DNA of 64,000 bases, taken from NCBI RefSeq assembly GCF_000418325.1, contig NC_021658.1:9190001-9254000 (forward strand), read 5' to 3'. The position numbers and the translations under genes were made by a program. Shown piece by piece: positions 61,312 through 64,000 of this stretch (positions are counted from its first letter, which is position 1; each line of letters starts with the position of its first letter). Below the pieces are notes generated by a model that had not been told where the DNA came from, searched no databases, and saw nothing but the letters and a program-made list of their open reading frames with translations. The stretch comes from Sorangium cellulosum So0157-2. Lineage in GTDB: Bacteria > Myxococcota_A > Polyangia > Polyangiales > Polyangiaceae.

Positions 61312-62586
61312 GTGTGGTCCGTCCTGCTCGTATTCGCCGCGACGTACATCCTCATCGCCGCGCGGCGCCTGTCGATCTTGCCCATCGGGCGCCCGGCCGG
61401 CGCGCTCGCGGGCGCGTGCGCGATGGTCTTCCTGAGCGCGATCGAGCCCGGCGCCGGCCTGACGCCGCACGAGGCGTTCGCGGCGGTCGAGCCGAACACC
61501 ATCGGCCTGCTGCTCGGCATGATGCTGCTCTCGGCGTCGCTCGACCTGGCGGGGGTGTTCGAGCGCGCCGCCGCGTGGGTCGCGCGGCGGAACCTCTCGC
61601 CGGTCGGCCTGCTCTACCTGGTCACGGTCGGCGCCGGGCTCGCCTCCGCGGTGCTGCTGAACGACTCGGTCTGCGTGATGCTGGCGCCGCTCGTCGACCG
61701 GACCGCCCGGCGCGCGGGGCTCGATCGGGTGCCGTACCTGCTCGCGCTCGCGATGGGCGCCAACGCCGGCAGCGCGCTCACGCTCGCCGGCAACCCGCAG
61801 AACATGCTCGTGGGTCACCTGTCCGGCATCTCGTACCGCGCGTACCTGCTGGAGGCCGGCCCGCCCGCGCTGATCGGGCTCGCCGTCACGGCCGTGACGC
61901 TGCACCTCCTGCTCCGGCGCCGCATCGCGGTGCAGGCCCCCGCATCCGCGTCCGCATCCGCGACGCCCGCCCCCGCATCCGCGACGCCCGCGCCGGCGGG
62001 GGGCGCCCGGCCGAGCGCCCTCGTGCCGCTCGCGTGCATCGCGGTCGTGTCGGTGCTGTTCGTGCTGGGCGCGAACCTGGCGTGGGCGGCGATCGGCGGG
62101 GCGACCGCGGCGATCCTGCTGCACCGGCGGGACGCGACCGGCCTGTTCGACCGGGTCTCGTGGACCGTGCTCGTGTTCTTCGGCGCCCTCTTCATCGTCG
62201 TGGCGGGCCTCCAGAAGACCGGCATGCCCGAGCAGGCGCTGCGCGCCGCGAGCCCCTACCTCCCCGCGGGGCCGACGATGGGCGTGCTCGGGCTGGGCAT
62301 CGCGATGCTCGTCGGGTGCCAGATCGTCTCCAACGTCCCCTTCATCCTGCTCGCGGAGTCGTACATCCGCAGCCAGCCCGATCCGCACCTCGCCTGGATC
62401 GCGACCGCCGTCGTGTCCACCCTCGCCGGCAACCTCACCCTGCTCGGCTCGGTGGCGAACATCATCGTCGTGGAGACCGTGGGCGCCGAGCGCGAGATCG
62501 GCTTTCGCTCCTATGCCAAGGTCGGTGTTCCGGTGACCTTGGCCTCGACCGCCGCGGCGCTCCTCTGGCTCCTCCTCGTGCGCTGA
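61312..62586 (+). CDS. SLC13/ArsB-NhaD-type anion transporter
   Basis: A 424-residue inner-membrane transporter from a GTG start, with about ten to twelve hydrophobic segments. Diagnostic are LLNDSVCVMLAPLV and the LTLAGNPQNMLVG segment (ion-transporter domain with NPQN), repeated in the second half as TLLGSVANIIVVE. A Ser/Ala/Pro-rich loop (about residues 205-228) separates the halves. Substrates could be Na+/H+, dicarboxylate or arsenite; sequence alone does not decide. Confidence 0.8.
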   Translation: MWSVLLVFAATYILIAARRLSILPIGRPAGALAGACAMVFLSAIEPGAGLTPHEAFAAVEPNTIGLLLGMMLLSASLDLAGVFERAAAWVARRNLSPVGLLYLVTVGAGLASAVLLNDSVCVMLAPLVDRTARRAGLDRVPYLLALAMGANAGSALTLAGNPQNMLVGHLSGISYRAYLLEAGPPALIGLAVTAVTLHLLLRRRIAVQAPASASASATPAPASATPAPAGGARPSALVPLACIAVVSVLFVLGANLAWAAIGGATAAILLHRRDATGLFDRVSWTVLVFFGALFIVVAGLQKTGMPEQALRAASPYLPAGPTMGVLGLGIAMLVGCQIVSNVPFILLAESYIRSQPDPHLAWIATAVVSTLAGNLTLLGSVANIIVVETVGAEREIGFRSYAKVGVPVTLASTAAALLWLLLVR

Positions 62587-62600
62587 GCCGGACCGCGATC

Positions 62601-62713
62601 GCGCGCCGTCGTGCGCGGTCGCGCGCCGTCGTGTCGCGCGCCGTCGTGCGCGGCGCGGTCGCGCGCCGTCGTGCGCGGTCGCGCGCCGTCGTGCGCGGTC
62701 GCGCGCGGTCGTG
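62601..62713. repeat. 20-bp tandem repeat array
   Basis: Five to six units of GCGCGCCGTCGTGCGCGGTC, three of them perfect, directly after the transporter stop. One 40-bp segment (62621-62660) is a rearranged pair. Likely slippage-prone; could also form alternating GC structures. Confidence 0.6.
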
Positions 62714-62729
62714 CCGACGAAGCGCCGTG

Positions 62730-62930
62730 TCAATCGCAGCCCGCCTGCTCCCGCGGCCGCTGGAGGCGATGCCGCACCGCAGCGCGCCCGAGGCGACGCC
62801 GCTCGCGCGGCCGGCGCCGCACGTCGAGCCAGGCGTGGATCAGCGTGATCCCCACGGCCGCACAGAACACCGGCCCCATGGCGAGCATCACGAGAGGGCG
62901 CAGGGCTTGTCGCATCGTTCGTGGTTTCAT
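62730..62930 (-). CDS. Small membrane protein (tentative)
   Basis: A 66-residue frame with a basic N-terminus, one convincing membrane segment (LVMLAMGPVFCAAVGITLIHAWL) and a very basic tail. No strong ribosome site. It could be a real short membrane protein, as seen in other Sorangium genomes, or a chance frame in GC-rich DNA. No homologue can be named. Confidence 0.4.
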   Translation of the reverse strand: MKPRTMRQALRPLVMLAMGPVFCAAVGITLIHAWLDVRRRPRERRRLGRAAVRHRLQRPREQAGCD

Positions 62931-63217
62931 GTGTCCCAGCGTACGATGCTCAGAGGTCGATCAGTAGCGCGTTGCGTTGAAAAACTTCACTTCTACGGTG
63001 AGAAGATTCACATGACGATGCAGCAGCAAGACAGGATGACGGAAAAATCTTGTATTGCTGGACCCCAGTCGATACCACGTGCGGCGACCGATCCTGGCCC
63101 ACTGCGCGCGGCGAGCGGCTCCGCGCGGGAGGGAGGCTCCCGGAGGCGCGCTTGCGCGGCCGATCTCCTTCGCGGCGCCGGGCGATCCGCGGTCACCCAT
63201 CCCCTGGAGAGGCCTGA

Positions 63218-63979
63218 ATGGTGCACGATCTATCGAAACGAGTAGCCCTGGTCACCGGCGCTTCCCGCGGCCTCGGGGCGGCCATCGCCCGCCGGCTCGC
63301 GGCCGCCGGGGCGCGGGTGGCGGTGAACTACTTCGCCGGCCGCGACGGGGCGGGGCGCGTGGTCGAGGACATCCGCCGGGGCGGCGGCGAGGCCGAGGCG
63401 TTCCAGGCCGACGTGCGCGACGAGCGGGAGGTCGCCCGCCTCGTGGACGAGGTGCAGGCGCGCTTCGGTCCGATCGAGGTGCTCGTGCTGAACGCGACGG
63501 GCCCGCAGCCGCACGTGACCCTCGAGGAGCTGACCTGGCAGCACTGCCTCGATCAGCTCGAGTTCTTCGTGAAGAGCCCGGTCCTGCTCGCGCGGGCGGT
63601 GGTCCCCGGGATGAAGGAGCGCCGCGCGGGGCGGATCATCCAGATCGGGTCCGAGGTCTTCGAGCAGGGCGTCCCCGCGTTCTCGAACTACGTCTCGGCC
63701 AAGGGCGCGCAGCTCGGCCTCACGCGCTCGTGGGCGGTGGAGCTCGGCCCGCACGGGATCACCGTCAACCTGGTGGCGCCCGGCTGGGTCCCGGTCGAGC
63801 GCCACCTCAGCGAGGGCGCGAGCCAGGCGGCCATGGAGGGCTACGCGGCCGGCAACCCGCTCCGGCGCCTGGGCACGCCGGACGAGATCGGCGACGCCGT
63901 GGTCTTCCTCGCGTCCGACGCCGCCAGGTTCATCACGGGCCAGAAGCTCTCCGTGAACGGCGGCAGGACCCTGGCCTGA
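63218..63979 (+). CDS. Short-chain dehydrogenase/reductase
   Basis: A 253-residue FabG-like SDR. The cofactor motif is TGASRGLG (residues 14-21), with LVLNATG in place of the usual NNAG. The active site is IGSEVF (Ser) and SNYVSAKGAQLGLTRSWAVEL (Tyr, Lys). The C-terminus FITGQKLSVNGG is the usual ending. GAGAGG precedes the ATG. Could reduce ketoacyl or sugar/steroid substrates. The 286-base gap before it shows nothing but an A/T-rich patch near 62970-63070. Confidence 0.88.
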   Translation: MVHDLSKRVALVTGASRGLGAAIARRLAAAGARVAVNYFAGRDGAGRVVEDIRRGGGEAEAFQADVRDEREVARLVDEVQARFGPIEVLVLNATGPQPHVTLEELTWQHCLDQLEFFVKSPVLLARAVVPGMKERRAGRIIQIGSEVFEQGVPAFSNYVSAKGAQLGLTRSWAVELGPHGITVNLVAPGWVPVERHLSEGASQAAMEGYAAGNPLRRLGTPDEIGDAVVFLASDAARFITGQKLSVNGGRTLA

Positions 63980-64000
63980 CCGGCCCGGGAGGCCCGCCGG

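Overview
The window is about 70-75% G+C, coded on both strands, and has no rRNA, tRNA or recognisable intact transposase. Secreted proteins carrying a Cys-Arg motif, hydrophobic helix and Arg cluster at the C-terminus (MYXO-CTERM-like), Cys-rich lipoproteins, AgmX/PglI-like and PEGA proteins, and many GTG starts all point to a large-genome myxobacterium, most like Sorangium/Polyangiales. That placement is inferred from gene style, not from a marker gene.

Layout. 0-6 kb: a 5'-truncated aldo/keto reductase, an MBL-fold hydrolase, a MITE-like inverted repeat, and a translationally coupled sugar ABC importer (two permeases plus binding lipoprotein, no ATPase gene) next to a decayed TetR gene. 6-10 kb: a P-loop ATPase followed by a TPR protein with a STAND-like N-terminal domain (candidate conflict system), then a non-coding 43-bp-period palindrome array. 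10-17.7 kb: a VanW protein, a miaB / gamma-carbonic-anhydrase / thiS operon, an acyl-CoA synthetase, a proline iminopeptidase and a hypothetical protein. 17.7-22 kb: a GH43-CBM secreted enzyme behind two LacI-type operators, and a LytS/LytTR two-component pair. 22-26.6 kb: a serine hydrolase lipoprotein, a divergent LysR / O-methyltransferase pair, a metzincin remnant and an attachment-type protein. 26.6-32 kb: a 1299-residue lipoprotein coupled to a FadL-like outer-membrane protein. 32-37 kb: glmU, a histidine kinase / receiver / PD-(D/E)XK nuclease operon, and ribA.

37-46.5 kb is the accessory zone. An intact acyl-CoA dehydrogenase and its repeat-rich upstream region recur at 42.3-42.8 kb as a degraded copy. 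Around them lie IS91-like transposase remnants, small secreted proteins, and an FAD monooxygenase with an apparent in-frame internal deletion. 46.5-52 kb: an RND efflux pump with its adaptor, and a coiled-coil protein. 52.5-57.2 kb: Cys-rich lipoproteins, a DUF1835-like protein and a PEGA protein. 57.7-64 kb: a HAD phosphatase, a methyltransferase, holA, an AgmX-like protein, an anion transporter and an SDR.

The strongest candidates for new biology are the kinase/receiver/nuclease operon (33.7-36.3 kb), the ATPase/TPR pair (6.2-9.4 kb), and the palindrome array that follows that pair. All functional calls rest on reading motifs by eye; no search was run.
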